This document shows positions 40,638 through 48,356 of a stretch of DNA of 64,000 nucleotides, piece by piece. Source of the stretch: Hymenobacter siberiensis. GTDB lineage: Bacteria; Bacteroidota; Bacteroidia; Cytophagales; Hymenobacteraceae. Every line of letters starts with the position of its first letter. Position 1 is the stretch's first letter. The notes under the pieces are model-generated. The model was not told the origin of the DNA. It made no database searches and saw only the letters and a list, made by a program, of their open reading frames with translations. Both the position numbers and the translations under genes were made by a program. Where the stretch lies: assembly GCF_018967865.2 (NCBI RefSeq), contig NZ_JAHLZY020000001.1, forward strand, positions 3,658,001 to 3,722,000, in the 5' to 3' direction.

Positions 40638-41963
40638 TTAGTCGCGGGTTTCCACCTGCACCGGCAGGCTGAATACGCGCTGGGCACCGGGCTCACCGGC
40701 AAAATACTCCTCCACGCCCATCATCACCTCTTTGAAAAAGAATGTTTTAGCCCCGGTTTTTTTGATGTTGCTGTCGTCGGCCACGGAATAGGCGGCAATC
40801 CAGGCGGGTTGCGGGCGGGCCAGCTCCAACGCCAGCGTGGTCCGGGGCGGGGCCTGCGTGAAGCGGAGCTGCACGAAATGCGTGTACTTGGCGAACGCGG
40901 GCTGCGACTTCGCGGCGGGCTCCTGGGCCAGCGGCCACGCCCGCACCAAGGTGGCCGGCCCGGCACCGTCGGCTAGGCGTAGCGTTTTCAGGCTCAGCTC
41001 ATTGGTTTGGCTGGGGGGCAGCTTGCTCAGGTTGAGGCCCAGCACCAATTCGGCCGGCTCCCGGAAGTTGGGCTTTTCTCGAAACGTTACCGCCGGCGTA
41101 GTGCCGGGTGCGCCATTTTCCGCCGTCCATTTCCCCACCATCGGCTCATAAAAATCGAGCACTGCGTAAGCGGGCTGGAAGCGCACGTTATAGTGCGCCT
41201 GGGGCTGGGCGGCCAGCTTGCCCAGCAGGCCGGCATCAACTTGCGCCACCAGCGCGGGGTCGCCAAGGACCCAGATGTAGTACGGAATTTTCTCGCCGTT
41301 CAGCGCCTGCTTTCCGCTGCGGTTGCCGGGGTAGAAATTACCTCGATACTCGGAGGTATTGGCAAATACTGAAATAGCCAGCTTACTGGCATCCACCTCA
41401 CTCAGCGCATCCTTGATGAAGGTTTTGATTTTCCAGGTTTGTCCTTTCTCTTTTGGGGCGAAGATAAAGTCCGAGATGAGCAGACTCACAGTGCCGGGCT
41501 TCTGGGCCTGTAGTTTGAGGGCCTCACGCAGCATCTGGGGAAGTTCTGAGCCCCGGGCGGCGTTTTTGAGCCCTCCGCTCACGGTACTGGTCATCTCATC
41601 GTAGCTGCTCGGCACCAGCAGGCGGGCATCGGCGGGCGTGCTCTCTTTGAAGAAGTAGTAGCCTGTCGGCATGTGCTGCCTGGTTTTTTGTGCATTTACT
41701 TCGGAGAGCAAGTCGGTCACGGTGTTTTGAAAGCCGCTGCCCGAAGCGCCGGGCGCTACCGGATGCACGAAGCCCTGCATCCCACCTGACATATCAACGA
41801 ACACATTGATTTGGCCAAGCTTTGCCACGGTCTCCGAAGCTATTTCAGTGGGCTGGCCACCAGTGCTTTTCTCCTGCGGAGAGGCCCCTCCGCAAGCACT
41901 CAGCAGGAGCAGGCCTGTCGATGCGAAACTAACTTGAAAGGTAGCTCTTGATAAAAATGACAT
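40638..41963 (-). CDS. Lipoprotein with VWA-like motif, first gene of the operon
   Basis: A 441-residue lipoprotein (lipobox LSAC, Cys24). After a short linker the fold begins QINVFVDMSGGMQGFVHPV: the 'DMSGG' resembles a degenerate VWA metal-ion site (DxSxS). KPGTVSLLISDFIFAPKEKG fits the second metal-site strand. The rest is beta-rich, with LVLGLNLSKLPPSQTNELSL near the middle. It would sit at the outer or inner membrane facing the periplasm and may bind a partner or cell-wall ligand. It is the promoter-proximal gene of the seven-gene minus-strand operon. Confidence 0.75.
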   Translation of the reverse strand: MSFLSRATFQVSFASTGLLLLSACGGASPQEKSTGGQPTEIASETVAKLGQINVFVDMSGGMQGFVHPVAPGASGSGFQNTVTDLLSEVNAQKTRQHMPTGYYFFKESTPADARLLVPSSYDEMTSTVSGGLKNAARGSELPQMLREALKLQAQKPGTVSLLISDFIFAPKEKGQTWKIKTFIKDALSEVDASKLAISVFANTSEYRGNFYPGNRSGKQALNGEKIPYYIWVLGDPALVAQVDAGLLGKLAAQPQAHYNVRFQPAYAVLDFYEPMVGKWTAENGAPGTTPAVTFREKPNFREPAELVLGLNLSKLPPSQTNELSLKTLRLADGAGPATLVRAWPLAQEPAAKSQPAFAKYTHFVQLRFTQAPPRTTLALELARPQPAWIAAYSVADDSNIKKTGAKTFFFKEVMMGVEEYFAGEPGAQRVFSLPVQVETRD

Positions 41964-42352
41964 CGAATCAGGATAGATTATAAAATGGGAAAGAGGGGCA
42001 ATACTACTGCTTTTCGGATAAAGACCATCACCTTATTATTGCCAACCAGAGAAAAAACCGGCGCAGACCGTTAGACAAGATAGCCACTCCAACGCGCTCC
42101 ACGCCCGGCTATTACGCGCCCTCCGGCCAATGACCAAATTTTCTGGCCTTATCCAACGTGGGGATGGAGTCGTACTTCGTTCAGCTCCCCTGCGCCACCT
42201 GCCTTTCGGCCCAACGTTTTTACCGGCCGCGCTGTTATAAAGCAGAAGGCAAATTGGGCCACCCCAACCCCGCCCCGTACCTTTGCGCCAGCGGCCTCCT
42301 ACGTTGTGGCCGCCTCAAACCCGACGCCCGGTTAAAGGCACTTATTGCTCTT
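41964..42352. other. Intergenic region between divergent transcription units
   Basis: About 390 bp between the stator operon (minus) and the reductase gene (plus). It carries the plus-strand promoter 42256-42287. No clear TAnnTTTG box is visible for the minus-strand operon. No reading frame with coding character is supported. Confidence 0.5.
42256..42287 (+). promoter_or_regulatory. Bacteroidota-type promoter of the ferredoxin reductase gene
   Basis: TTG at 42256-42258, a 21-base spacer and TACCTTTG at 42280-42287 match the Bacteroidota consensus; the coding start is 66 bases downstream. Confidence 0.7.
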
Positions 42353-43369
42353 ATGCCCAACACGATTTCAACCGATATCTGCATCATCGGGGCCGGCCCG
42401 GTCGGCCTGTTCGCCGTTTTCGAAGCCGGTTTGCTCAAGCTCCGCTGCCATGTGGTTGATGCGCTGCCCCAGCCCGGTGGCCAGCTCTCCGAAATTTATC
42501 CCAAGAAGCCGATTTACGACATCCCGGGTTTTCCCGAGATTCTGGCCGGCGACCTCGTCGATAATCTGATGAAGCAGATTAAGCCCTTCCACCCCACCTT
42601 CACGCTGGGCGAGCGGGTGGAGCGGTTTGCCAAGCTCGACGATGGCTCGTTCCAGCTGTTCACCACCGATGGCACCGAGATTCACTGCAAGGCCGTAGCC
42701 ATTGCCGGCGGCCTGGGCTCGTTCGAGCCCCGCAAGCCAGCCGTCGAAAACCTGGAAAACTTCGAGGGTGGCAAAGGCGTGCACTACATGGTGCGCGACC
42801 CCGAGAGCTTCCGCGACAAGAAAATCGTGATTGCCGGCGGCGGCGACTCGGCCCTCGACTGGACCAACTTCCTGGCCAATGTGGCTTCCGACGTCACGCT
42901 CGTGCACCGGGGCACCACCTTCCGGGGCGCGGCCGACTCGGCCGAGAAAGTGCAGAAGCTGCACGAATCCGGCAAAATCAGGCTCGTGCTCAGCTCCAAC
43001 GTTACGCACCTGCACGGCAACGGCACGCTGAAGGAAGTGACCATCACCGGCAACGATGGCAAGGCCGAAACCGTGCCGCTCGACTGCTTCATTCCCCTCT
43101 TCGGCCTCACGCCCAAGCTCGGCCCCATCGGCGAGTGGGGCCTCGAAATCGAGAACGACGCGGTGAAAGTGAACACGCTCGACTACAGCACCTCGCTGCC
43201 CGGCGTATTCGCCATCGGCGACATCAACACTTACCCCGGCAAGCTAAAGCTCATCCTCTGCGGCTTCCACGAAGCCGCCCTGATGTGCCAGGGCGCGTTC
43301 AAATACATTTTCCCCGACAAGAAGTACACCCTCAAGTACACGACCGTGAACGGGGCACCCTCTATGTGA
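42353..43369 (+). CDS. Ferredoxin-NADP reductase / thioredoxin-reductase-like flavoprotein
   Basis: A 338-residue two-dinucleotide-binding flavoprotein: FAD motif DICIIGAGPVGLFAVFEAGL, second Rossmann motif KKIVIAGGGDSALDWTNFLA, and FAD tail SLPGVFAIGDINTYPGKLKL. The redox-active CxxC of real thioredoxin reductases is absent, so this is the TrxR-like ferredoxin(flavodoxin)-NADP+ reductase type. The next gene encodes a 2Fe-2S ferredoxin, the expected electron partner. The start at 42353 (MPNTISTDIC) is chosen over 42158, which gives an N-terminus without homology. Confidence 0.92.
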   Translation: MPNTISTDICIIGAGPVGLFAVFEAGLLKLRCHVVDALPQPGGQLSEIYPKKPIYDIPGFPEILAGDLVDNLMKQIKPFHPTFTLGERVERFAKLDDGSFQLFTTDGTEIHCKAVAIAGGLGSFEPRKPAVENLENFEGGKGVHYMVRDPESFRDKKIVIAGGGDSALDWTNFLANVASDVTLVHRGTTFRGAADSAEKVQKLHESGKIRLVLSSNVTHLHGNGTLKEVTITGNDGKAETVPLDCFIPLFGLTPKLGPIGEWGLEIENDAVKVNTLDYSTSLPGVFAIGDINTYPGKLKLILCGFHEAALMCQGAFKYIFPDKKYTLKYTTVNGAPSM

Positions 43370-43473
43370 GATGGTGAGTGGTGAGAGGGCGAGTTTGATG
43401 TTCGGTTTGCGCAGGTAGCGCGGCTGGAACGTCAAGCTCGCCCTCTCACCACTCACTATTTCACCATCTCACT
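43367..43473. repeat. Inverted repeat between reductase and ferredoxin genes
   Basis: GTGAGATGGTGAGTGGTGAG at the left and CTCACCACTCACTATTTCAC at the right form the arms; inner arms GAGGGCGAGTTTGA / TCAAGCTCGCCCTC also pair. The left arm overlaps the reductase stop. This GTGGTGAG family also appears as a half-copy at 47383-47402. Confidence 0.75.
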
Positions 43474-43475
43474 AT

Positions 43476-43802
43476 ATGGAAGAAGACATCCGCATCTACG
43501 TCGAGGAAGCGCCCGGCCAGCGCCGCGAAATAATTGCTCCCACCGACATGGGCCTGAGCCTGATGGAAGTGCTCAAAGCTGATGGCTACGACATTCAGGC
43601 GACTTGTGGCGGCATGGCCCTGTGCGCCACCTGCCACGTGGAGGTGCTGGCCGGCCCCGCCCTGCCCGAGCCCCAGGATGCCGAGCTCGACATGCTCGAA
43701 ACCCTGCCCGTGGTGCACGAAGGCTCGCGCCTGAGCTGCCAGATTCGCCTCACGCCCTGCGTGGATGGGCTGGTGGTGCGCCTGGCCCCCACGGGCGCTT
43801 AG
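43476..43802 (+). CDS. Adrenodoxin-type 2Fe-2S ferredoxin
   Basis: A 108-residue ferredoxin. The four cluster cysteines are in ATCGGMALCATCHVEVL (three) and GSRLSCQIRLTP (fourth), the CX5CX2C...C pattern of vertebrate/putidaredoxin-type ferredoxins; Glu and Asp residues at the typical reductase-docking surface (DAELDMLETLPVV) are present. It is separated from the reductase gene by a palindromic repeat of about 105 bases and may be co-transcribed. The electron acceptor is unknown. Confidence 0.93.
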   Translation: MEEDIRIYVEEAPGQRREIIAPTDMGLSLMEVLKADGYDIQATCGGMALCATCHVEVLAGPALPEPQDAELDMLETLPVVHEGSRLSCQIRLTPCVDGLVVRLAPTGA

Positions 43803-43822
43803 CAAAGCCTTTAATTACCAAC

Positions 43823-43858
43823 AAAAAAGACCGTCAGCTCAGCATGACGGTCTTTTTT
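43823..43858. terminator. Bidirectional rho-independent terminator
   Basis: AAAAAAGACCGTCA and TGACGGTCTTTTTT pair around GCTCAGCA, with A- and T-runs on both sides. It sits between the convergent ferredoxin gene and the zinc-finger anti-sigma gene. Confidence 0.92.
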
Positions 43859-43876
43859 ATGTATTCAGATGACACC

Positions 43877-44131
43877 TTATCCGGCCGCCACCAGCTGCTC
43901 GCGCATGCGCTCCTTGGCGGCAGCCGACAACCCCGGGCCAGCCTGCACGCGGCCGGCAGCCGAGGCCCAGGCCCATTCGGTAATCAGGATAGACTGCCGG
44001 GAGTAGCGCTTGCAATAGGGGCACAGGTGCAGGTGCAGCCACAGGCTGGCACGCTCGCGCTGCGGCATTACCGGGTCCTGGCGCTGCTCGATGAGCAGGG
44101 TGGCATGCTGGCAGTTGATAAGTCGTAACAT
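43877..44131 (-). CDS. Zinc-finger anti-sigma-like protein
   Basis: An 84-residue protein with the HxxxCxxC core of ZAS-type anti-sigma zinc fingers: LWLHLHLCPYCKRYSRQSIL, preceded by MLRLINCQHATLLIEQRQD. The gene follows the ECF sigma gene by 9 bases on the same strand. It is likely the cognate regulator, which would hold the sigma factor inactive until a redox or metal signal. It has no membrane helix, so it would act in the cytoplasm. Confidence 0.78.
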   Translation of the reverse strand: MLRLINCQHATLLIEQRQDPVMPQRERASLWLHLHLCPYCKRYSRQSILITEWAWASAAGRVQAGPGLSAAAKERMREQLVAAG

Positions 44132-44140
44132 AGCGAATAG

Positions 44141-44719
44141 TTAGTTTTTGCCCATGCCGTGTTTTTCGAGGCAGCGGCGCAGCTGCAGCTTGGCCCGATG
44201 CACGATAACCCAGTAGTTAGACGCAGTCAGGCCCAGTTCCTGACAAATTTCCTCGGCCGATAATTCCTCCACGAAGCGCATGGCAAATACGGCGCCTTGC
44301 TGCGGCGGGAGCCGCTCCTGGCACAGGCGCAGGATTTCGTGCAGCTCCTGCTGCTCCAGGGCGGCATCGGCCCGGAGCCAGCTGGCGGGGGCCTGCGGGC
44401 CGGTCCAGTGGCCGTTGGCGGGGTTGAAATAATCAGCTTCCGTAGCCCCGCCGTCGTGGAGGGCATCGAGGCCGACGTGGGGGGCGCGGGTCTGCCGGCG
44501 GTAGTGGTCGATGATTTTGCGGCGCAGAATCACAAACAGCCAGGTTCGTTCCGAAGCATCGGCGCGGAAAGTGACCAGACTGGCCAGGGCGCTGAGAAAG
44601 GTTTCCTGTACCAGTTCTTCGGCGACCTCCGAATCGGAAACGCGGCTCAGGGCAAAGCGGTAAAGCTCGTCGCCGAAGCGGGCAGGCCATTCGGCCGGTA
44701 CGGGGGTGGCTGGAGTCAT
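44141..44719 (-). CDS. ECF-type RNA polymerase sigma factor
   Basis: A 192-residue ECF sigma. Region 2 is visible in ELYRFALSRVSDSEVAEELV, QETFLSALASLVTFRAD and SERTWLFVILRRKIIDHYRR; region 4 in LPPQQGAVFAMRFVEELSAE and EICQELGLTASNYWVIVHRA, KLQLRRCLEKHG, with HTH. It pairs with the zinc-finger gene downstream. ECF sigmas start transcription of small stress or envelope regulons. Confidence 0.93.
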   Translation of the reverse strand: MTPATPVPAEWPARFGDELYRFALSRVSDSEVAEELVQETFLSALASLVTFRADASERTWLFVILRRKIIDHYRRQTRAPHVGLDALHDGGATEADYFNPANGHWTGPQAPASWLRADAALEQQELHEILRLCQERLPPQQGAVFAMRFVEELSAEEICQELGLTASNYWVIVHRAKLQLRRCLEKHGMGKN

Positions 44720-44805
44720 GCGGAGCGACGACTGGACGGGTTGAGTCGCACCACAATATTACGCTTCGCTTGGTGAGCAGTAGCGCCGACTTTGCCGTCC
44801 GCGTA

Positions 44806-45519
44806 CTATTCACTCACTACTGACGTAGTGGCCACGCCCACAATGCGGCGCGAAGCAATTTCCTGTACCAGCGCTACTACCCGCAGATTGGGGCGCTTCC
44901 AGCCAGCAGCCAGGGTGAGGGCCGGCGAGGCGGTGAAGGAGCCGTCGGCCCCTACCCTGCCCAGCAGCAGGCCCGCATTTTCGCCGCAGCCAATCTGCGA
45001 AGCCAGCCCGCTCTCGATGATGGCCAGCAGTACCTCGGTGGCAGCGGTACCGGCAGGCAAGCTGCTCACCCGAACCTGTGCGCTACTGCCCAAAACTGCC
45101 ACCGACACCACCGCCTGCGGCACTTTGGCGGCTTTGGATACGGTGGCTACCAAGTCGGCAGAGCGACTGCCCACCAGCTCGCAGCGACCATTCGCCACGG
45201 CCTGGGGCGTGTAGGAACCCGTGCCGAAACTGGTGGCGTACTGCCGCTGCCGCGCGGTGTAGGCCGGAGCCGAGAAGCCATCCTTCCACCCCAGCCGGTT
45301 CCAGTAGTCGACGTGCTCGCCCAGGGCAATGACTTCGACACCGGGCACCGCCTGAGCCCGGACCAGCTCACGCAGGGCCGCATCGGCGGCCGGGCAGCTG
45401 GAGCAGCCTTCGGAAATGAACAGCTCGACCACCACGGGCACCCGGCCGGCCCCCGCGAAGGGGCCCACGGGCCGCGCCGGCACCGGTGCCGCCCAACTGC
45501 CCAGCATCGGAACGGCCAA
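44806..45519 (-). CDS. DUF1223 thioredoxin-like protein; start disturbed by an ATG-TAA
   Basis: The body, VPVVVELFISEGCSSCPAAD, ALGEHVDYWNRLGWKDGFSA and FGTGSYTPQAVANGRCELVG, is a DUF1223 protein, a thioredoxin-like fold with a CSSC motif. The listed start is TTG 45519. In the same frame upstream, ATG (45540-45538) is followed at once by TAA (45537-45535), then ALHWLLAVPMLGSWAAPVPA, which with an initial MK would be a good signal peptide. A single AAA to TAA change in codon 2 would explain this. If so, the gene is inactive or starts weakly at TTG/ATG 45508 without a full signal. Confidence 0.7.
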   Translation of the reverse strand: MAVPMLGSWAAPVPARPVGPFAGAGRVPVVVELFISEGCSSCPAADAALRELVRAQAVPGVEVIALGEHVDYWNRLGWKDGFSAPAYTARQRQYATSFGTGSYTPQAVANGRCELVGSRSADLVATVSKAAKVPQAVVSVAVLGSSAQVRVSSLPAGTAATEVLLAIIESGLASQIGCGENAGLLLGRVGADGSFTASPALTLAAGWKRPNLRVVALVQEIASRRIVGVATTSVVSE

Positions 45520-45657
45520 TAACCAGTGTAATGCTTACATAACAACCAAAAATAGCCAACGCGAAGGCTACCAGCCGCAGACGCGGCCACCACCTCCCCT
45601 GCCCGGCCAGACGCCGCACGGGCACCGGCCTTACACGCCATGCAAAAAAAGCCCCCG

Positions 45658-45711
45658 GCGCGCTGGGGCGCGCTGGGGCGCGCTGGGGCGCGCTGGGGCG
45701 CGCTGGGGGCT
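45658..45711. repeat. Tandem repeat of GCGCGCTGGG, five units
   Basis: Five copies of the 10-bp unit GCGCGCTGGG run head to tail, with CCCCCGG before and GGGGGCTT after. The A7 upstream (about 45645) plus GCCCCC / GGGGGC arms give it a terminator-like frame between two minus-strand genes. Such slippage-prone arrays vary in length. Confidence 0.75.
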
Positions 45712-45755
45712 TATCAGGGATTAGGCTGCGCTTGGGAAGCCGCGGGGGGCCAGCA

Positions 45756-46706
45756 CTATTGGGCGCGCTTGGCGGGAACCGGGTCGGTGGTGCCCGCCGC
45801 CGGCACGGCCGGCGAGGGGGCCGCCGGGGCAGCAGCTGCGGCCGCGCCGGCAATGGGCACTAAGTCGAACATCTCCAGGGCAATACGCCAGCTGGCATCG
45901 GCCTCACGGCGCCAGATGCGCAGGAAAGTGCCGTTTTCCTCGGGGTGGTTGGTGCTGGCCGGGCGGTGCAGCGAGCCCACCACATAGCCCAAATCGCCGG
46001 CGGCGGCCAGGTAGCCGGTATTGGCAATGAAGAGGTAGCCGCCGTCGATGGACTTCATGTTGGCCGAAGCCGCCGCGCCCTGCATCATCGACAGGCCCGA
46101 GCGGTAGAGGCGGGCTTCGGCGCTCAGGTATTGCTGGTAGGTGGCACCGGGCTTCATGAGCTCGGCGGTGGCAAATTTGCTATCGACTTCGAGCACAATA
46201 TTGGACGGCGCGGTGCTGGGCGTGGCCGCGGCGGCCATCAGGCGGGGCCGGGCCACGGTGGCCATCTGCGAAGGCACGGCCCCAATGCGCTCAATGCTCA
46301 TATCAACCGCGAATTTCCACCGCCCATCGAGCTGCTTGCGCCATACGGTCACGTAATCGCCGGTCGAAACCGGGCGGTTGTTTTGCAGCATGGTCCAGGG
46401 GCCGGTGGTGTAGCCCAAGTCGCCCGACTGCGCGGCATCGGCCAGCACCGGGTACCAGGTAAGCTTGCTGCCGGGGCGCGAGGGCAGCGTACGCCACACC
46501 TCCTGGGCGTTGGCCAGCTTGCCGTTTTCGGTAACCAGGGAGGTGGGGGAGCTGTTGGCCAGAAACGCCGCTTCCGTACTTGTTTGCGTAGCTTGAGTCG
46601 CAAATGCTACTTCGGCCGCCACTACTGCCTCGTGGGGCAACTGGGCAAAGGCAGCCATTGGCAGCAGAAGGGCGACCGTAGCGGCTATAGTCAACTTATT
46701 CTTCAT
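45756..46706 (-). CDS. Secreted protein with two tandem NTF2-like (DUF4440/SnoaL-like) domains
   Basis: A 316-residue periplasmic protein with signal peptide MKNKLTIAATVALLLPMAAF. The two halves repeat one pattern: AAEVAFATQATQTSTEAAFL..DLGYTTGPWTMLQNNRPVST and VDSKFATAELMKPGATYQQY..DLGYVVGSLHRPASTNHPEEN, each with a later WRREADASWRIALEM/ WRKQLDGRWKFAVDM strand. It ends in an Ala/Pro-rich tail. No catalytic residue is evident. The start at 46706 is used; a longer frame from 46775 lacks signal character. Confidence 0.78.
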   Translation of the reverse strand: MKNKLTIAATVALLLPMAAFAQLPHEAVVAAEVAFATQATQTSTEAAFLANSSPTSLVTENGKLANAQEVWRTLPSRPGSKLTWYPVLADAAQSGDLGYTTGPWTMLQNNRPVSTGDYVTVWRKQLDGRWKFAVDMSIERIGAVPSQMATVARPRLMAAAATPSTAPSNIVLEVDSKFATAELMKPGATYQQYLSAEARLYRSGLSMMQGAAASANMKSIDGGYLFIANTGYLAAAGDLGYVVGSLHRPASTNHPEENGTFLRIWRREADASWRIALEMFDLVPIAGAAAAAAPAAPSPAVPAAGTTDPVPAKRAQ

Positions 46707-46879
46707 AAGGTCACAAGTAAAGTTAATTCCAGCTACTAATGTACGCGGTACGGTATAATTATACTTTTGGTACAATTTACACTTCCCCTTTCTGTACCGA
46801 ACTTGCGGCCCTATTGGCCTAGCTAGGCCGGTTTTGGCTTTTTGACACTCTTGCTTTATTCGTTTTTTTCCTTGTTTTT

Positions 46880-47383
46880 ATGAAATTATCAGACCTCACT
46901 GCCCGAGCGCGCCGCATTCGCCTGGTGCTCACCGATTGCGACGGCGTGCTGACCGATGGCGGGGTGTACTATTCCGAGCGGGGCGAGGAAATGAAGCGGT
47001 TCAATATCCGCGACGGCATGGGCGTGGAACGCCTGCGTAACCACGGCATCCTGACGGGCATTATGACGGGCGAAATGTCGCCGTCGGTGCGTACCCGCGC
47101 CGCCAAGCTGCGCATTGAGGAGCTGCACCTGGGCATAAAAGACAAGCCCACCTGCCTACACGAAATTCTGGCTCGCACCGGCCTGACGGCCGAAGAAGTG
47201 GCCTTTATCGGCGACGATACCAACGATGTGGAGATTCTGGGCCTGGTCGGCCTGTCGGCCTGCCCCGGCGATGCCACGTCCTTTGCCCGCGCCGTGGCCG
47301 ACTTTCACTGCCAGACGGCCGGTGGCCACGGCTGCTTCCGCGAGCTGGCCGAATTCATCATCGCAGCGCAAGCGGTGAAATAG
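46880..47383 (+). CDS. kdsC: 3-deoxy-D-manno-octulosonate 8-phosphate phosphatase (HAD family)
   Basis: A 167-residue HAD hydrolase of the C0 type. The nucleophile motif is LVLTDCDGVLTDGGVYYSER, motif II/III with Lys is LHLGIKDKPTCLHEILA, and motif IV is VAFIGDDTNDVEILGLVGLS. It removes phosphate from KDO-8-phosphate in lipopolysaccharide core synthesis. It lies on the plus strand, convergent with the truncated regulator gene that reads into it from the opposite strand. The length fits KdsC. Confidence 0.88.
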   Translation: MKLSDLTARARRIRLVLTDCDGVLTDGGVYYSERGEEMKRFNIRDGMGVERLRNHGILTGIMTGEMSPSVRTRAAKLRIEELHLGIKDKPTCLHEILARTGLTAEEVAFIGDDTNDVEILGLVGLSACPGDATSFARAVADFHCQTAGGHGCFRELAEFIIAAQAVK

Positions 47384-47937
47384 TGAAGTGGTGAGGTGGT
47401 GAATAGGCGCAGAGCGATTTCGGCGTTGGTGAGGCCTTCGCCCACTAGGCTTAGCACCTCCATTTCGCGCTTGCTCAGGCCCAGGCTCAGGCGGGCAACG
47501 GTGCCCTCAACGGGCCGGGCCAGATATAACCGGTTTAGCAAAGCCAGGCCGATGGCCGAACACAAAAACGGCCGGCCGGCCGCCACGGTACCCAGGCTGT
47601 GCAAAAGCTCCGGCAGCAGCGCCGATTTAAGGATGTAGCCGTTGGCCCCCAAATCGAAGGTCCGGGCCACGTAGCGCTCGTTGGTGAGCTCGCCCCGGGC
47701 AAGCACGCGCAGCTGGGGGTACTGCTCGCGCAGGGCCGCCAGCACCGCGAAGACATCGGGGCCGTGCAGGCTCAGGTCGAGCAGCACTACTGTGGGGCTC
47801 AGGATGGGCAATTGGGCCAGCAGCTCCTCGCCCGTCGTGGCTTCGCCCACTATTTCGAGGCCTATGGCAGCTCCCAACCCGATGCGCAGCTCCTCGCGGG
47901 TGAGCCTATCGCCATCGGTAAGTAGCAAACGAATCAT
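47305..47937 (-). pseudogene. LuxR-type response regulator truncated in its HTH by a repeat
   Basis: From MIRLLLTDGDRLTREELRIG the frame has a receiver domain (phospho-acceptor in VVLLDLSLHGPDVF, Lys in GYILKSALLPELL) and a LuxR HTH begin (LSKREMEVLSLVGEGLTNAE, IALRLFT). At RLFT the sequence departs from the family (expected continuation like the intact paralogue at 48357: SKRTIETHRQNIIA) into TSPLHYFTACAAM, which is read from a GTGGTGAG-type repeat half and from the antisense of kdsC. About 30 residues of the DNA-binding helix are lost, so it cannot bind DNA normally. Confidence 0.8.
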
Positions 47938-47978
47938 GGACGGAGAAAAAGGTAGAGCAGGCAGCTGAAAGATGGAGT

Positions 47979-48119
47979 TGTTTAGAAAGTCACAAAAGGT
48001 ACTCAACCGGTCATGCAGCGCGCAGCGAAGCATCTTGCTCGCATCGTTGAACGGGCCTGAGGATGCGAACGGTCATGCTTCGCTGCGCGCTGCATGACCG
48101 TTCGGGGACTTTCTAAACA
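47979..48119. mobile_element. MITE with IS5-type terminal repeats
   Basis: This 141-bp element begins TGTTTAGAAAGTC and ends with its exact reverse complement GACTTTCTAAACA. The 12-base core GTTTAGAAAGTC is also found at both ends of the IS5-type element at 51442-52356. Inside lies a copy of the GTCATGCAGCGCGCAGCG palindrome (48008-48100). It has no coding frame, so it fits a miniature transposable element mobilised by that transposase. It sits 41 bases upstream of the truncated regulator. Confidence 0.72.
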
Positions 48120-48356
48120 GCTTCCTTATCAAATTCTCAACCTACAAATCAGTAAAATGAGAATAAACAACCCGAAATTACCCTTTTTGCTAAGCTCAAC
48201 TATAAGTATTGTAACAAAAGCAGTGTGAATCCCTTCAAAAAGCCGGATTAATCCGGGTGATTTAGTACTAATACGTAGCCCCGGGTCTCGTACATTCCAA
48301 GTTGCCAACTTTGTTGCGCGCCGGCCGTTTTGCCTAGTTCAAAATATCTTCCAGCT
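48120..48356. other. AT-rich upstream region of the LuxR-type regulator
   Basis: About 235 bp, noticeably AT-rich (for example ATGAGAATAAACAACCCG), with no gene I can support. It probably holds the promoter of the next regulator, but I cannot point to a clear TAnnTTTG box. Confidence 0.4.

Noticed and set aside
43604..44128. Plus-strand frame across the ferredoxin and anti-sigma genes
   Set aside because: It crosses a bidirectional terminator and two well-supported genes on other frames.
45658..45711. CRISPR array
   Set aside because: The tandem units are 10 bp with no spacers, and no cas gene is in the window.
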